Positions 1 through 8,254 of a DNA stretch of 64,000 bases are shown in pieces; the stretch's first letter is position 1, and the number at the start of each line of letters is the position of its first letter. The DNA is taken from assembly GCA_040387735.1 (NCBI GenBank), contig JAZKDE010000019.1, positions 1 to 64,000 on the forward strand, written 5' to 3'. The position numbers and the translations under genes were made by a program. Below the pieces are notes generated by a model, which saw nothing but the letters and a program-made list of their open reading frames with translations, made no database searches and had not been told where the DNA came from. The stretch is from Arcicella sp040387735. GTDB taxonomy: Bacteria; Bacteroidota; Bacteroidia; Cytophagales; Spirosomataceae.

Positions 1-97
1 TCCAAAATCATGAAAATTCACTCATTTTCAACAATCAATCTCAATGTTCTTTGTCATATTATTGAGAAATGTATTGATTTTGAATATCATTAGGTTG

Positions 98-137
98 TTT
101 TTGAATCACAAAATAATTTTATAATTATCAATTTTGT
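98..137 (+). promoter_or_regulatory. Shared upstream element / promoter of the TonB receptor gene
   Basis: TTTTTGAAT at 98-106 is followed, 32 bp from its first base, by AATTTTGT at 130-137, which resembles the Bacteroidota -7 box (TAnnTTTG). The start codon lies 41 bp further on. The same two boxes with the same spacing occur at 3682-3721, upstream of the histidinol-dehydrogenase-like operon. A further TTTTGAAT copy lies about 20 bp upstream, near 79-86. Assignment as promoter plus operator is inference. Confidence 0.5.
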
Positions 138-178
138 AATGTTTTTTATCAAAATATTACAAAACAATTTATAAAATT

Positions 179-3070
179 ATGACTCATAACTCCCCTCTCC
201 CAAAACTTTGGTCAGTTATCTGGATGACTTTGATTAGTTTTTCGATTTTTGCCCAAAATACTGTACCACAAAACGGTAAAATTTCTGGTAAACTTGTAGA
301 TGCCAAAGGTGACTTCTTAGCAGGTGCTTCCGTAGTTATTAAAGGTACAAACAAAGGTACTTCAACGGATAATAAAGGTTTTTTCTCGATTGATAATGTC
401 GTGGATGGCAACTATAATTTAGTAGTTTCTTATATCGGATATGTGAACAAAGAACTAACCGTAAAAGTCCCTCAGTTGAATACCTTAACCATTTCGCTTG
501 AGGAAGATATAAATGGTTTGGATGAGGTAATCGTGACTGGGGTTTTTGACAAACGCACCAAAATGGAATCATCAGTTGCCATTTCGACGCTCAACGCCCG
601 ACAAATGAGCATTTTAGCGCCCACATCTGCGGCCGATTTACTAAGAAATGTACCGGGAGTTTACGTCAATAATGCTCGTGGTGAAATTGCCAATACGGTT
701 TATTCAAGAGGTATTTCAGCGGGTTCGGTGGATAATGCAGCAGGTTACTATTATGTTTCTATGCAAGAAGATGGCTTGCCGTTGATGAATGTAAATTACG
801 GAACGGATAATTACTTAAGAGCAGACATTACCACGGAACGTTTGGAAGCCGTTAGAGGTGGAACTGCTGCTATTTTGGGAGCAAACGCCCCTGGTGGAAT
901 TTTTAATTATGTATCTAAAACGGGCGGACGCACTTTTCAGGGCGAAGCCAGAGTGAAAGTAGGTTTGGAAGGAAATGGCAAAAATCCCTATTATAGAACT
1001 GACCTCAATTTTGGTGGACCTTTGAGTAAAGACGGTTCAGTAACGTATAATATTGGCGGTTTTTATAGAGTTTCAGACGGAGCGAGATACCCAGGCTATT
1101 CGAGTAATAATGGTGGACAATTGAAAGCAAATATCGTGAAAAATTATGCTACGGGTTCATTAAAAATCTACGCAAAATTATTGGACGACCACAACGCACA
1201 AGCTGAATTTATCCCTTCTCAAGGTTGGAATGACCCCAAAATCATGTCGGGTTTATCAAGCACTGACTCTTATAATCTACCCGCATTTTCGATGCAAATT
1301 CCTATCAACAACACAGGAACTGCCACATTCAATTCAAAAGATAAAAATTACAACCGTGATAAATCTATTGGCATAAACTGGACGCAAGATTTGGGTTCGG
1401 GATGGAGTTTCAAAAATGATGGTCGTTATTCTGCTAAAAACGTAACCGCAAGTGTCCCGGCCGTTGTGACACCTTTTGCCACCGATGGCATCGTTTTTTA
1501 TGGCTTACCAAATTTATTACAAACGGGACATTTAGGAACATACACGTTTACTGATAAAGTAAATGGGCAATATTTGGGAACAGTTGGTTTGTTTCCAAAT
1601 ATTGTTGATGGACATTTTGCAGGCTTCAACTTTGTACCGGGAACAAATAATAATTTCCCCGGAGCTAATATTCAGAAAAATTCATTGTTCTTTTTACCAT
1701 TATTTTATCAAGACAATAGTATTAATGAATTTATCGACCAATTTTCTTTTACTAAGAAGTTAGATAAAATGAGTTTCAACTTCGGAGCATTTTACGCCAA
1801 CTCAAAAGTAAATCGCATTGGTGGACAAGATGACTCGGGTGTGGGTGTAGGTACTTTACAAGACCAACCTCATTTAGTGGATATTAAACTAACAGGATTG
1901 GATGGAAAAATCTACCAAATAACTGACCCTAACGGTTTTATGGACGTAGGTAGAGGGGGTATTTCTATGTCAAATGCGACAAAAAATCAAATCGCTTTCT
2001 TCTTAGGACATAATTGGTCAATCACACCAGCCTTGAATCTTGACTGGGGATTGCGTTATGAAAGCACCAATATTGCGGGTTCAAACACACCTGCCACCAG
2101 AAATCCAAGAGCATTCGACCCTACTTTTGGCGGGACAGACGGCAATCCGTTAACTGTTTATGATAATGGCGGTGGTATTGCGGGAACGCCTTTACCTTTC
2201 GACAAAACGATAAAAACGTTCTCTTTTTCAGCCGGTTTAAACTATAAAATCAGCGAAGAAATGGCCGTTTATGGACGTTATTCAAACGGAAATAAAGCAC
2301 CCGATATTTCTAATTTCTTCAGTGCTTTAACCGCCGAAGATATTCAAAGTTTGAATACAGATGCCCAAAATGTGCAACAATTTGAAATGGCATTAAAGGT
2401 AAAGAAACACAATTTCAACTTCAATTTGACCCCATTTTACAGTCTTTTAAGCAATGTTCCGAACTTACAATTTGGCTTTTTAGATGCTACCGGAACAAAA
2501 TATAACCCAACAATTCAATACGCAAAATATACTACCTACGGCGTTGAATTTGAAGGAAATTACGCTTTCAGTCCATCATTTAGCATTAGAGGACACGCCA
2601 CAATCCAAAGTTCAAAAGCAACCAGTTTCAAAACATGGGTTTCAAGTGGTATCAATAAAGCGTCCGACACAATTTTGGATTTCTCGGGAAATGAAACCGA
2701 AAATACGCCAACATTAATGTTTGGACTTACGCCAACTTATAACATTGATAAATTTAATGTTTCCTTAAACTATACCTACATGGGCGACCGTCAGGCGAAT
2801 ATTCCAAATGCCTTCAAATTGCCCGCATTCGGTCAAGCTGATTTGAGTTTAGGCTATGAAGTGTCTAAAAAATTACGCTTGCAAGGAAATATTAACAATG
2901 TTTTGAATACTTACGGAATATTAGGCTGGTCTGGCCCAGGAGGATTTCCAGCGGCATTAAACCGTCAAGGATTCACGAAAGATTACGTTGCAGCTAATCC
3001 AAATGCGGTTTTTGCCACGCAAGGAAGTATGCCTCGGGCTTATTTCATGACAGTAAGTTATAAATTTTAA
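179..3070 (+). CDS. TonB-dependent outer-membrane receptor
   Basis: A 963-residue outer-membrane receptor. A signal peptide ends near residue 25 (after FAQ). A carboxypeptidase-regulatory-like beta-sandwich follows at about residues 33-110 (GKLVDAKGDFLAGASVVIKG), then a plug domain from about 125 to 245 with the GGTAAILGANAPGGIFNY loop, then a 22-strand-type barrel that ends in Phe (VSYKF). There is no STN domain and no SusD partner, so it looks like a stand-alone receptor for a small ligand rather than a SusC. Its promoter shares an element with the dehydrogenase operon at 3779, which suggests it imports that pathway's substrate. The substrate is unknown. Confidence 0.93.
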   Translation: MTHNSPLPKLWSVIWMTLISFSIFAQNTVPQNGKISGKLVDAKGDFLAGASVVIKGTNKGTSTDNKGFFSIDNVVDGNYNLVVSYIGYVNKELTVKVPQLNTLTISLEEDINGLDEVIVTGVFDKRTKMESSVAISTLNARQMSILAPTSAADLLRNVPGVYVNNARGEIANTVYSRGISAGSVDNAAGYYYVSMQEDGLPLMNVNYGTDNYLRADITTERLEAVRGGTAAILGANAPGGIFNYVSKTGGRTFQGEARVKVGLEGNGKNPYYRTDLNFGGPLSKDGSVTYNIGGFYRVSDGARYPGYSSNNGGQLKANIVKNYATGSLKIYAKLLDDHNAQAEFIPSQGWNDPKIMSGLSSTDSYNLPAFSMQIPINNTGTATFNSKDKNYNRDKSIGINWTQDLGSGWSFKNDGRYSAKNVTASVPAVVTPFATDGIVFYGLPNLLQTGHLGTYTFTDKVNGQYLGTVGLFPNIVDGHFAGFNFVPGTNNNFPGANIQKNSLFFLPLFYQDNSINEFIDQFSFTKKLDKMSFNFGAFYANSKVNRIGGQDDSGVGVGTLQDQPHLVDIKLTGLDGKIYQITDPNGFMDVGRGGISMSNATKNQIAFFLGHNWSITPALNLDWGLRYESTNIAGSNTPATRNPRAFDPTFGGTDGNPLTVYDNGGGIAGTPLPFDKTIKTFSFSAGLNYKISEEMAVYGRYSNGNKAPDISNFFSALTAEDIQSLNTDAQNVQQFEMALKVKKHNFNFNLTPFYSLLSNVPNLQFGFLDATGTKYNPTIQYAKYTTYGVEFEGNYAFSPSFSIRGHATIQSSKATSFKTWVSSGINKASDTILDFSGNETENTPTLMFGLTPTYNIDKFNVSLNYTYMGDRQANIPNAFKLPAFGQADLSLGYEVSKKLRLQGNINNVLNTYGILGWSGPGGFPAALNRQGFTKDYVAANPNAVFATQGSMPRAYFMTVSYKF

Positions 3071-3078
3071 CAAAAAAA

Positions 3079-3118
3079 TCAGGAAATGGATTTTTTAATG
3101 AGAAATACCATTTCCTGA
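3079..3118 (+). terminator. Hairpin after the receptor gene
   Basis: TCAGGAAATGG at 3079-3089 pairs perfectly with 3108-3118 (11 bp, 18-nt loop), directly after the receptor stop codon. There is no strong U-run after it, so it may be a leaky terminator or an mRNA-stabilising structure. The next gene starts 18 bp downstream. Confidence 0.5.
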
Positions 3119-3135
3119 ATTACTCGAAATTAAAA

Positions 3136-3591
3136 ATGGATAAATTTATTAGGTCAAATGCTGTCATTGCATTCGTCGCCAATTTGGTGATTAACAGCGT
3201 TATTCCCTTTTTTATTTTACGAAATGAAACGGCGGTTTATCTCAAAGAAGGCTCACCCATATTACTGGGAACCATCGCACCAGCGGTATTTATTTCTGCA
3301 TTAGCTACTTGTTTAATCACTTATTTTCTGATGACAAAAAAAAGGAAAACTGGTGAAATAAATTTACCCCTCAAACCAAATGCCCGATGGTTTCCCAAAG
3401 CACTTTTTGAAGGAATCGTTATCAGTTTTGGTTTATTAGTCATTGCTTTTGGTATGCTAACCTTAATTCAAAATAGTATAGAAAATGTGGCAATTCCAGT
3501 AAAAACGGCACTCATTATTTCAAGTATTACGGGCGGATTAACGGGATTTATTACCGCATTTATTGCAGCAAATAGGGCTTCAAAAATTTAA
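3136..3591 (+). CDS. Small four-helix membrane protein of unknown function
   Basis: 151 residues with four predicted membrane segments, roughly at 8-28, 42-66, 92-116 and 126-147. A short basic cytoplasmic loop (MTKKRKTGEI) sits after the second helix. I do not recognise the family. It lies between the TonB receptor and the histidinol-dehydrogenase-like gene on the same strand, so it could be transcribed with the receptor. A role in inner-membrane passage of the ligand is possible but not shown. Confidence 0.75.
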   Translation: MDKFIRSNAVIAFVANLVINSVIPFFILRNETAVYLKEGSPILLGTIAPAVFISALATCLITYFLMTKKRKTGEINLPLKPNARWFPKALFEGIVISFGLLVIAFGMLTLIQNSIENVAIPVKTALIISSITGGLTGFITAFIAANRASKI

Positions 3592-3681
3592 TTAGATGAG
3601 GTTTACACAAAATGAATAGTGAGAATTAACTATTAGCCATTTTTAAAACATTTTGGATTAATAATGAATACTATTGACTTC

Positions 3682-3721
3682 TTTTTGAATAACAAAAAAT
3701 ATAATCTAACCGTAATTTTGT
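3682..3721 (+). promoter_or_regulatory. Shared upstream element / promoter of the dehydrogenase operon
   Basis: TTTTTGAAT at 3682-3690 and AATTTTGT at 3714-3721 match the receptor promoter at 98-137 box for box with equal spacing. The base pair before the second box gives TAATTTTG, an exact fit to the Bacteroidota -7 consensus TAnnTTTG. The predicted transcript start near 3727 leaves a leader of about 50 nt before the ATG at 3779. Confidence 0.55.
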
Positions 3722-3778
3722 TGTACTAAATACAGGAAAAAATACACATTACAGGCTGTTTTTAAAGAAATTCCAACC

Positions 3779-5053
3779 ATGATTACTCAAATTAAAAAAG
3801 GCATTACTTATGCCGAAAGCAAAGACGCTGACCTTAAAGTACGGGCTTTAGTAGAAGAAATGTTAGACAATGTTACCCAAAACGGTGATAGTGCAGTCAG
3901 AGAATATTCAGCAAAATTAGATAAATGGTCGCCCGAAAGTTTTAGAGTAAGTTCGGAAGAAGCAGAAGCAATTATTGCAAGTTTACCGAAACAGGTGATT
4001 GATGATATAAAATTTGCTCAAACACAAATCCGAAATTTTGCCCAAATTCAGCGTGAATCTATCAAAGATATAGAAGTTGAAACTTTACCAGGGGTTTTTC
4101 TTGGACATAAAAATATTCCCGTCAATTCAGTTGGTTGTTACGTTCCAGGTGGTCGTTACCCGATGGTTGCATCCGCTCACATGAGCGTTTTGACGGCAAA
4201 AGTTGCGGGCGTAAAGCGTGTAATTGCGTGTACACCACCCATTAACGGAGAAATTCCAAAAGCAACGATTGCGGCAATGTATCTGGCAGGTGCTGATGAA
4301 ATGTATTTATTGGGTGGCGTTCAAGCCATTGCCATGATGGCTTTGGGAACTGAAACCGTGAAATCAGTGGATATGTTGGTGGGGCCAGGCAATGCGTATG
4401 TGGCAGAGGCAAAACGTCAATTATTCGGAAAAGTGGGGATTGATTTATTCGCTGGACCAACAGAAACGTTGGTTATTGCGGATGATACTTGTGACGTTGA
4501 AATGTGTGCAACCGACCTTTTGGGTCAAGCTGAACACGGGCCAACATCACCAACTATTTTATTAACTACCAGTAAATCAATTGCTTTAGGACTTGAAGAT
4601 GAAATTCAAAAGCAATTAAAAGTATTACCAACGGCGGATATTGCCAGTGTTTCATGGCGTGATTACGGTCAGGTGATTTTGGTAGATACCGTAGAAGAAC
4701 TAATTTCGGAAGCCGACCGAATTGCCAGTGAACACGTTCAAGTAATGACGGAAAACCCAAGAGAATTTCTTGAAAAAATGACCAATTACGGCGGATTATT
4801 CTTGGGAGCGAGAACAAATGTTGCCTTTGGCGATAAAGTCATCGGTACAAATCATACCTTACCGACCAAAGAAGCGTCTCGTTACACAGGTGGTTTATGG
4901 GTTGGCAAATTCTTAAAAACTTGTACTTATCAAGAAATCAAAACGGACGAAGCAAGTGCCATGATTGGTGAATATTGTTCAAGATTATGTGCCATCGAAA
5001 ACTTTGCGGGTCATCAAGAACAAGCAGATTTAAGAGTTAGAAGATATTCTTGA
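3779..5053 (+). CDS. Histidinol-dehydrogenase paralogue (HpsN/sulfopropanediol 3-dehydrogenase type)
   Basis: A 424-residue zinc- and NAD-dependent alcohol dehydrogenase of the HisD superfamily. The family zinc ligands are all present (Q250, H253, D352, H412), as is the catalytic Glu-His pair (E318-H319 in ASEHVQVM). The C-terminal half carries YTGGLWVGKFLKTCTYQE and GHQEQADLRVRRY, which I associate with the HpsN-like paralogues rather than with biosynthetic HisD. No other his gene is nearby; two short-chain dehydrogenases follow in the same direction. I infer four-electron oxidation of a primary alcohol to an acid in a catabolic pathway. The real substrate (dihydroxypropanesulfonate or another polyol) cannot be read from sequence. 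Confidence 0.85.
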   Translation: MITQIKKGITYAESKDADLKVRALVEEMLDNVTQNGDSAVREYSAKLDKWSPESFRVSSEEAEAIIASLPKQVIDDIKFAQTQIRNFAQIQRESIKDIEVETLPGVFLGHKNIPVNSVGCYVPGGRYPMVASAHMSVLTAKVAGVKRVIACTPPINGEIPKATIAAMYLAGADEMYLLGGVQAIAMMALGTETVKSVDMLVGPGNAYVAEAKRQLFGKVGIDLFAGPTETLVIADDTCDVEMCATDLLGQAEHGPTSPTILLTTSKSIALGLEDEIQKQLKVLPTADIASVSWRDYGQVILVDTVEELISEADRIASEHVQVMTENPREFLEKMTNYGGLFLGARTNVAFGDKVIGTNHTLPTKEASRYTGGLWVGKFLKTCTYQEIKTDEASAMIGEYCSRLCAIENFAGHQEQADLRVRRYS

Positions 5054-5102
5054 TTTGAGCGTTTAGATTTTTAATAAATTAATGAAATAAAAATTAGCAA
5101 AA

Positions 5103-5870
5103 ATGGATAATTTTCAGTTCAAGAAATCTGAAATCTTAAATCCAAAATCAGCACTCGTTACAGGAGGAGCGGGTGGTATTGGTTCGGCAATTTGTAGAAA
5201 ATTTGCCGAATCAGGCTATAATGTGATTATTACCTATAATTCTGATGTAAAAAAAGCTGAAAAATTATTGGCTTCTTTACCTAAAGGGAATCACGCTATT
5301 TTTCAAGCACCAATTACAAATCCCGAAAAACTACAAGCATTAACGGAATTTGTCAAGGAAAAATACGGAAAATTAGACGTTTTAGTCAATAATGCAGGCA
5401 TAACAACGCCCGTAAAACACGATGATTTGGACGGATTGACAGATGAATGGATTGATAAAATTCTGCAAACCAATGTCCGAGGAACTTTTGCTATGATTCG
5501 GGCAATGAAATCATTACTTGAAAATACCGAAAGTTCATTAGTCGTCAATATTTCATCAGTAGCGGCCATTTCTGGTATTGGTAGTAATGTTGCCTATTGT
5601 GCTTCAAAAGCAGCAGTTGACAGTATTACTCGTTCTTTGGCAAGGGCATTAGCACCAAAAATTAGAGTAGTTTCAGTTTCGCCAGGTTGGGTTTTGGGCG
5701 AATATACCCAAAATATTGACCCTGAATATTTACAAACGCAAATTGACAAAACACCTTTGGGACGTTTGGCAAATGCAGAAGATGTTGCCAATACGGTCTT
5801 GGCTTTAACAACGCATTTAATCTTTACTACGGGAAGTATTATTCCAGTGGATGGAGGCCGATTATTATAA
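5103..5870 (+). CDS. Short-chain dehydrogenase/reductase (FabG-like)
   Basis: 255 residues with a classical SDR Rossmann fold. The nucleotide loop is TGGAGGIGSAI, followed by NNAG, and the catalytic Ser and YCASK (YxxxK) come with SSVAAISG in front. The C-terminal VDGG is typical. It lies 49 bp after the histidinol-dehydrogenase-like gene, so it is very likely in the same operon and probably oxidises a secondary alcohol in the same pathway. It could be a generic 3-oxoacyl reductase, but its place between two other dehydrogenases argues for catabolism. Confidence 0.88.
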   Translation: MDNFQFKKSEILNPKSALVTGGAGGIGSAICRKFAESGYNVIITYNSDVKKAEKLLASLPKGNHAIFQAPITNPEKLQALTEFVKEKYGKLDVLVNNAGITTPVKHDDLDGLTDEWIDKILQTNVRGTFAMIRAMKSLLENTESSLVVNISSVAAISGIGSNVAYCASKAAVDSITRSLARALAPKIRVVSVSPGWVLGEYTQNIDPEYLQTQIDKTPLGRLANAEDVANTVLALTTHLIFTTGSIIPVDGGRLL

Positions 5871-5907
5871 AGTAGATTGGGCAGTAACAGCGATTTTAAG
5901 GAAAATA

Positions 5908-6675
5908 ATGAGAAAATTTGAAAACAAAATATGCCTTGTAACGGGTGCTTCTTCGGGCATTGGAAGAGCAACAGCATTGGCATTTGCAAAAGCAGGAGCC
6001 AAAGTTATCGTCTCGGATGTGAACGACGAACAAGGAGCAAAAGTTGTAGCGGAAATACTCGAATTAGGTGAAGAAGCTTTTTTCATTAAATGTAATATTG
6101 CGGAAAGATTAGACGTTCAAAACCTTATTAATCAATCCGTTACAAATTGGAAACGAATTGATTACGCCGTTTTCTCAGCCGGAATTGCGGGAACACTTTC
6201 TTTACCCGTTCATGAATATCCCGAAGAAGATTGGCTCAGACAAATCAACGTAAATTTGATTGGAACTTGGTATTGTATAAAATTTACGATTGAACAATTT
6301 CTCAAACAAAATGGGGGAAATATCGTGTGCATTGCCTCCGCCGCTGGACTTCGGGGACAACCCAATAATTCTCCTTACTCAGCTTCAAAACACGGTATAA
6401 TTGGTTTAGTAAAATCGGCTGCTATTGAATATGCCACCCAAAATATTAGAATCAACGCTATTTGTCCAACCGCCATTGAAACGCCAATGATTATGGAAGG
6501 TCGTAGAAAATTAGCTTATAATCCAGAAGCGCTCGAAGCAGCCAAAAACTATCAAGCGATGAAACGCATGGGGCAACCCGAAGAAGTCGCTGATGTAGCA
6601 CTTTGGCTATGTTCGGATGAATCCAGTTTTATGACGGGACACGCCATGCCCGTTGATGGTGGTGCTTTTGCATAA
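5908..6675 (+). CDS. Short-chain dehydrogenase/reductase
   Basis: 255 residues from the ATG at 5908, chosen because MRKFENKICLVTGASSGIG is the usual SDR N-terminus and AAGGA lies just upstream. A longer frame from 5851 would overlap the previous gene and add a non-SDR leader. The motifs present are TGASSGIG, a SAG in the NNAG position, SAAG, and YSASK, ending in VDGGAFA. It is the last gene of the dehydrogenase operon, and a convergent hairpin follows at 6683. Likely a partner oxidoreductase in the same unknown pathway. Confidence 0.88.
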   Translation: MRKFENKICLVTGASSGIGRATALAFAKAGAKVIVSDVNDEQGAKVVAEILELGEEAFFIKCNIAERLDVQNLINQSVTNWKRIDYAVFSAGIAGTLSLPVHEYPEEDWLRQINVNLIGTWYCIKFTIEQFLKQNGGNIVCIASAAGLRGQPNNSPYSASKHGIIGLVKSAAIEYATQNIRINAICPTAIETPMIMEGRRKLAYNPEALEAAKNYQAMKRMGQPEEVADVALWLCSDESSFMTGHAMPVDGGAFA

Positions 6676-6682
6676 ATTCAAA

Positions 6683-6714
6683 ACCCATCATAGATTTTAA
6701 AACCTATGATGGGT
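6683..6714. terminator. Bidirectional terminator hairpin
   Basis: ACCCATCATAG at 6683-6693 pairs perfectly with 6704-6714 (11 bp, 10-nt loop) between two convergent genes. The flanks are A/T-rich on both sides, so it can serve both the dehydrogenase operon and the stress-protein gene. Confidence 0.7.
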
Positions 6715-6724
6715 AAAATATATT

Positions 6725-7225
6725 CTACGCTATCAAAGGAGATTCCAAATTTAGCGTTTCTCTCGCCTTTTTAACTTCAGAAGCAGTTCCGTGAGCAAGA
6801 AGCATAAATTTACCTGCTTTTATTTCTGTTTCGTATTCAATAATACTATTTTCAGGAATTCCGATACTTGCCAAAGCTGCCCCTAAAGCACTTAATCCAC
6901 CAAAAGCAACTGCTCCTTCCAAAGCTCCGACCAATGCAATCACAAAAGGTCCAGCAATTAATAATGGGCCGATAGCAGGAATAATAAAAAGGGCTGAACC
7001 AAATAATAATCCCCAAATACCTCCCCAAAAAGCTCCAATACCACCCCATTTTTTCATTCGGTCACCCAAATTATAATAGCCAACTACATTTTCGTCAGTA
7101 TGGTAATCCTTACCCACAATGGAAAGTTTTTGCATATCAAAACCACTTTCTTGCAAATCTTTAACGGCTTCCTCTGCTTCTTGATGAGTGTCATAAATAG
7201 CAACCATTGATTGTTCCTCTTTCAT
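6725..7225 (-). CDS. YflT/DUF1269-like general stress membrane protein
   Basis: 166 residues. The N-terminal part (about 8-55, VAIYDTHQEAEEAVKDLQES) is the small alpha-beta module seen in heat-induced YflT-like stress proteins. It is followed by a glycine-rich double membrane segment at about 75-125 and a C-terminal part where the module pattern returns (GKFMLLAHGTASEVKKARE). Family members are induced by general stress; their biochemical role is unknown. Its promoter is one of the seven composite TGTGTGAA elements, with a predicted leader of only about 24 nt. Confidence 0.85.
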   Translation of the reverse strand: MKEEQSMVAIYDTHQEAEEAVKDLQESGFDMQKLSIVGKDYHTDENVVGYYNLGDRMKKWGGIGAFWGGIWGLLFGSALFIIPAIGPLLIAGPFVIALVGALEGAVAFGGLSALGAALASIGIPENSIIEYETEIKAGKFMLLAHGTASEVKKARETLNLESPLIA

Positions 7226-7255
7226 AATTAATTAGATTTTTGTTAAACTTAGATG

Positions 7256-7322
7256 TAAAGTTCAGCAGAATCTAAGATGCAATCGTTACACAACTTTATT
7301 AAAAACTTATATCATTCACACA
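7256..7322 (-). promoter_or_regulatory. Composite stress promoter, copy 1
   Basis: On the minus strand TGTGTGAAT starts at 7322, ATATAAG and GTGTAAC follow 21 bp apart, and AACTTTA (the -7-like box) is at 7262-7256. The box positions 1, 11, 32 and 61 are identical in all seven copies. It drives the YflT-like gene. Confidence 0.75.
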
Positions 7323-7331
7323 TTTTAGCGC

Positions 7332-8222
7332 TTATTTTACAGTTGCTGGTACGGTTATTTTAAGAGAATTAGGGACAAGAATGGCATTTACTTCTCGTAC
7401 TTTCCCGAGGTATTCGCCATCAATTTGAAAGTGTACTTTTTTGACAGAACGCATAGTTAAAGCATTCGTTTGAAAGACTTCAGTTTTGTCTGAATCGTAA
7501 GGCTCGTGCGAAAAAACCATTTTAAATAATTCTGGAATCGAATTTTGTTTGATAGCAATTACCTCAAAAAAATTATCATCTAATTTTCCAATTGGATTGA
7601 TTACCGCACCCGTTCCGTACATCGTTCCATTGGCAATTACAATCATAAACGCTTTAATTTTAAGATATTTACCATCAATTAAGATTTCAATATTCATTTT
7701 GGGATTTTGCCACAAAACTTTAAACGTTGCCATTAAATATCCCCACATTCCACGACCGCCATTACGCTCAAATTTTTTCATGGCGTAGGCATTTAAACCA
7801 ATATCACTAAGATGAATACAAAGTTGGTCGTTAACCGTAGTCGTATGAATTTTCTTGGAATTTCCGCTCACGATAATATCCAAAGCTTTATTGGGGTCTT
7901 CACTGATTCCCAATTCTTTGGCCAATCCATTGGCTGAACCAGCGGGTAAAATGCCCAAGGCAATATCGGTTTTCAATAAACATTCGGCCACTAATTTCAC
8001 CGTTCCGTCCCCTCCTACCGCTATAACTTGATGGGGCTGAACTGAGTTAATTTTATCCTTAAGCATTTGCAAATTACAGTCTTTCGTGAGCAAAAACAGT
8101 TGGATAAAATGCGTAGATTGCGAGAAATAATTTGAAATTACTTCCTCCCAATCAGTATTATTACTCCCAGAAACTGGATTAATCACAAAAAGTAATTTTT
8201 GCGTATTTATAGACTTCATCAT
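7332..8222 (-). CDS. Diacylglycerol-kinase-family lipid kinase
   Basis: 296 residues of the DAGK/YegS/LCB5 catalytic family, which phosphorylates lipid hydroxyls with ATP. Visible motifs are NPVSGSNN near residue 16, the GGDGTV nucleotide loop near 69, and GILPAGSANGLAKELG near 94. The C-terminal beta-sandwich contains FQIDGEYLGK. It is probably a soluble or peripheral membrane enzyme acting on diacylglycerol or a related lipid. It is transcribed away from an App1-type lipid phosphatase gene with only about 32 bp between start codons, so the two promoters must overlap. Confidence 0.9.
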   Translation of the reverse strand: MMKSINTQKLLFVINPVSGSNNTDWEEVISNYFSQSTHFIQLFLLTKDCNLQMLKDKINSVQPHQVIAVGGDGTVKLVAECLLKTDIALGILPAGSANGLAKELGISEDPNKALDIIVSGNSKKIHTTTVNDQLCIHLSDIGLNAYAMKKFERNGGRGMWGYLMATFKVLWQNPKMNIEILIDGKYLKIKAFMIVIANGTMYGTGAVINPIGKLDDNFFEVIAIKQNSIPELFKMVFSHEPYDSDKTEVFQTNALTMRSVKKVHFQIDGEYLGKVREVNAILVPNSLKITVPATVK

Positions 8223-8254
8223 TCAATTTGTTAAAATACCTTTTCGAAATCATC

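Noticed and set aside
3779..5053. Part of a histidine biosynthesis operon
   Set aside because: No other his gene is next to it, and its C-terminal motifs fit the catabolic paralogues.
5851..5907. Extended start of the second SDR
   Set aside because: It overlaps the preceding SDR gene and adds residues not found in SDR proteins.
7290..7322. CRP-type site in TGTGTGAAT
   Set aside because: The CRP consensus needs TGTGA and an inverted TCACA six bases on. Here the second half is missing in all seven copies, and the conserved parts are direct repeats.
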